Of a DNA stretch of 64,000 nucleotides, positions 61,730 to 64,000 are shown piece by piece (the stretch's first letter is position 1; each line of letters begins with the position of its first letter). The notes under the pieces were generated by a model. It worked only from the letters and a program-made list of their open reading frames with translations, was not told where the DNA came from and did not search any database. Position numbers and translations under genes: made by a program. Source of the stretch: Streptomyces sp. A 4/2 (GTDB lineage: Bacteria > Actinomycetota > Actinomycetes > Streptomycetales > Streptomycetaceae). The DNA lies in assembly GCF_940670765.1 (NCBI RefSeq), contig NZ_CALNVW010000049.1:62001-126000 (forward strand), in the 5' to 3' direction.

Positions 61730-64000
61730 ATGGCATTCAATCACTTACCAGCAGCCATGCACGACGCCTTGAGCCCATTGTCCGTCATGCCAGTGACACA
61801 CTCGGTGCCGATGGCCAAGAATCACCGCTCCAGGCGACCCACCGGGGACACGGGTGTACGACCCGATCCCCGGGAGGTCCTCGACCGTCTCTCCGCAGGG
61901 CAGAGCCGGGCTTCGCGCATCACTCATACGGAGCACTTGCCCCCGCGTGCGGGACGTCATGCCGTCTGGCCCGATCGCATCCGACCGGAAGTGATCGCCG
62001 CCATTCAGGCGCGTGGCATCGAACACCCGTGGGCCCATCAGGCCGTCGCGGCCGAACACGCACTCGACGGCGAGTCTGTGATCATCGCCACGGGTACTGC
62101 TTCGGGCAAATCGCTTGCCTATCTCGCGCCGGTGCTCTCCACCCTCCTCGACGGCTCGGAGGCCCCCAACGGCCGCGGCGCGACCGCGCTCTACCTCGCC
62201 CCCACGAAGGCCCTCGCGGCCGACCAGCGGCGCGCTTTCAAGGAGCTCGCGGCACCGCTCGGCCACGGCATCAGACCCGCCGTGTACGACGGGGACACGC
62301 CCGTCGAAGAACGCGAATGGGTACGTCAGTTCGCCAACTACGTCCTCACCAATCCGGACATGCTGCACCGCGGAATCCTGCCCTCCCATCCGCGCTGGGC
62401 CTCCTTCCTGCGCGCCCTGCGCTTCGTGGTCATCGACGAGTGCCACACCTACCGGGGCGTCTTCGGTTCGCACGTCGCCCAGGTGGTCCGCCGGCTGCGC
62501 CGCCTCTGCGCCCGCTACGGCGCCGATCCCGTCTTCCTGCTCGCCTCGGCCACCGCCGCCGAGCCCGCCGTGGCCGCGGGCCGCCTCACCGGCCTGCCGG
62601 TCCACGAGGTGGCCGACGACGCCTCTCCGCGCGGCGAACTGGTCTTCGCCCTCTGGGAACCTCCACTCACCGAGTTGCACGGCGAACAGGGCGCACCCGT
62701 ACGCCGTACCGCCACCGCCGAAACCGCCGACCTCCTGACCGACCTGACCGTGCAGGGCGTGCGCTCGGTAGCCTTCGTACGCTCCCGGCGCGGCGCCGAA
62801 CTCATCGCCCTCATCGCCCAGGAACGCCTCGCCGGGATCGACCGCTCGCTCGCCGGCCGGGTCGCCGCCTACCGGGGCGGCTACCTCCCCGAGGAGCGTC
62901 GCGCCCTCGAAGCCGCCCTGCACTCCGGCGAGCTCCTCGGCCTCGCAGCCACCACGGCCCTGGAGCTCGGCATCGACGTCTCCGGTCTCGATGCCGTCGT
63001 CATCGCCGGCTATCCGGGCACCCGGGCATCGCTCTGGCAGCAGGCAGGCCGCGCGGGACGCTCGGGAAGAGGCGCACTCGCCGTTCTGGTGGCCCGTGAC
63101 GACCCACTGGACACCTACCTGGTGCACCACCCTGACGCGCTGTTCAAACAGCCTGTGGAGACCACCGTCCTGGACCCCGACAACCCGTACGTCCTCGCCC
63201 CTCATCTGTGCGCGGCAGCGGCGGAACTGCCGCTCACAGAATCCGATCTGGAACTCTTCGGACCGGCGACCGCCGGGCTCATGCCGCAGCTGGAGACCGC
63301 GAAGCTCCTGCGCCGGCGGGGAAAGTCCTGGTACTGGACCCGGCGGGAGCGGGCCGCCGAACTCACCGATATCCGGGGCGAAGGCGGCAGTCCCGTGCAG
63401 ATCGTCGAGGCGGGGACCGGGCGGCTGCTCGGCACGGTCGACGAAGCGGCTGCCCACACCGCCGTCCACGACGGCGCTGTCCACCTCCACCAGGGACGCA
63501 CCTATCTGGTGAAGCACCTGGACCTGGAGGATTCGGCCGCCCTCGTCGAGGAGGCCAGTCCGCCGTACTCGACCACCGCACGGGACACGACCGCGATCTC
63601 CGTCCTGGAGACCGACACCGAAATCCCGTGGGGTTCCGGGCGGCTCTGTTACGGCTCCGTCGAGGTCACCAACCAGGTCGTCTCCTTCCTGCGCCGCAGA
63701 CTCATCACCGGTGAGGTGCTCGGCGAGTCGAAGCTCGATCTGCCACCGCGCACTCTGCGCACCCGAGCGGTGTGGTGGACGGTCACCGAGGACCAGCTCG
63801 ATGCCGCACGCGTCAACCCGGAACAGCTGGCCGGAGCCCTGCACGCCGCCGAGCACGCCTCCATCGGAATGCTGCCTCTCTTCGCCACCTGCGACCGCTG
63901 GGACATCGGCGGCGTCTCCATTCCGCTGCACCCGGACACCCTGTTGCCCACGGTTTTCGTGTACGACGGCCACCCCGGCGGGGCGGGCTTCGCCGAACGG
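61730..64000 (+). CDS. DEAD/DEAH-box helicase with DUF1998-type region, 3' end beyond window
   Basis: 757 residues are visible and the frame is still open at the window edge. Helicase core: motif I GTASGKS, PTKALAADQRRA, motif II DECHTY, motif III SATAAEP, then QQAGRAGRSGRGALAV (motif VI) in the second RecA domain. The remaining part leads into the DUF1998/MZB region (CDRWDIGGVS, FVYDGHPGGAGFAE). The architecture matches the Mrr-like/YprA helicase family, where it may act in DNA repair or restriction contexts. The ATG at 61730 starts MAFNHLPAAMHDALSPLS. It is divergent from bldG. Confidence 0.9.
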   Translation, partial: MAFNHLPAAMHDALSPLSVMPVTHSVPMAKNHRSRRPTGDTGVRPDPREVLDRLSAGQSRASRITHTEHLPPRAGRHAVWPDRIRPEVIAAIQARGIEHPWAHQAVAAEHALDGESVIIATGTASGKSLAYLAPVLSTLLDGSEAPNGRGATALYLAPTKALAADQRRAFKELAAPLGHGIRPAVYDGDTPVEEREWVRQFANYVLTNPDMLHRGILPSHPRWASFLRALRFVVIDECHTYRGVFGSHVAQVVRRLRRLCARYGADPVFLLASATAAEPAVAAGRLTGLPVHEVADDASPRGELVFALWEPPLTELHGEQGAPVRRTATAETADLLTDLTVQGVRSVAFVRSRRGAELIALIAQERLAGIDRSLAGRVAAYRGGYLPEERRALEAALHSGELLGLAATTALELGIDVSGLDAVVIAGYPGTRASLWQQAGRAGRSGRGALAVLVARDDPLDTYLVHHPDALFKQPVETTVLDPDNPYVLAPHLCAAAAELPLTESDLELFGPATAGLMPQLETAKLLRRRGKSWYWTRRERAAELTDIRGEGGSPVQIVEAGTGRLLGTVDEAAAHTAVHDGAVHLHQGRTYLVKHLDLEDSAALVEEASPPYSTTARDTTAISVLETDTEIPWGSGRLCYGSVEVTNQVVSFLRRRLITGEVLGESKLDLPPRTLRTRAVWWTVTEDQLDAARVNPEQLAGALHAAEHASIGMLPLFATCDRWDIGGVSIPLHPDTLLPTVFVYDGHPGGAGFAER

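Overview
The window is about 64 kb of very GC-rich actinobacterial chromosome, almost certainly Streptomyces. It encodes BldG and the anti-sigma factor that follows it, an XRE/DUF5753 - ATPase - DUF397 developmental triplet, a SigE-family ECF sigma factor, the MFS-dTMP kinase fusion and the lysine-rich TopA typical of actinomycetes. Codon third positions are strongly GC-biased and leaderless or GTG/TTG starts are frequent. From memory, the left end (dacB, ppa, ThrE, DedA, WrbA, glutamate decarboxylase, aldehyde dehydrogenase) resembles the S. coelicolor SCO3407-3424 neighbourhood and the right end (protease, holB, tmk, topA, hppA, bldG, helicase) the SCO3539-3550 neighbourhood, so the middle is a variable stretch between two conserved blocks.

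Layout: 1-12 kb, cell-wall carboxypeptidase, pyrophosphatase, transporters, flavodoxin, glutamate decarboxylase, PadR regulator, aldehyde dehydrogenase and the regulatory triplet. 12-25.6 kb, lipoprotein, FUSC exporter, DUF2786 protein, quinone-oxidoreductase-like enzyme, family A DNA polymerase, sigma/anti-sigma pair, PAS-GAF-SpoIIE phosphatase, YeiH exporter with divergent LysR. 25.6-34.4 kb, a lipoprotein and a His-rich RcnA-like nickel/cobalt transporter, divergent from a DUF4331 - class F sortase - TPR operon; then a sulfurtransferase and a small secreted protein.

34.5-45.4 kb is the most unusual part: a dense signalling island. It has a membrane Ser/Thr kinase divergent from an FHA/winged-helix protein; a minus-strand set of Crp-type regulator, membrane-anchored STAND (NLR-like) NTPase and an 85-residue partner; and a tightly overlapped plus-strand operon of nucleotidyl-cyclase-like protein, small protein, PP2C phosphatase, divergent tail-anchored kinase, VWA protein and small membrane protein. 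The phosphatase-kinase-VWA part matches the TerY-P triad architecture. Four proteins of the island, from both strands, share a short Gly/Asn-rich beta motif resembling the RHIM/PP-like bacterial amyloid signalling sequences. I infer a STAND-triggered, phosphorylation-coupled stress or defence system. A tRNA-Thr(CGT) gene bounds it.

45.6-64 kb is conserved housekeeping: secreted peptidase, DNA polymerase III delta-prime, dTMP kinase, topoisomerase I, a methyltransferase, membrane pyrophosphatase, the bldG locus and a truncated helicase. Short tandem repeats that overlap or abut stop codons recur through the window and appear to be a feature of this genome.
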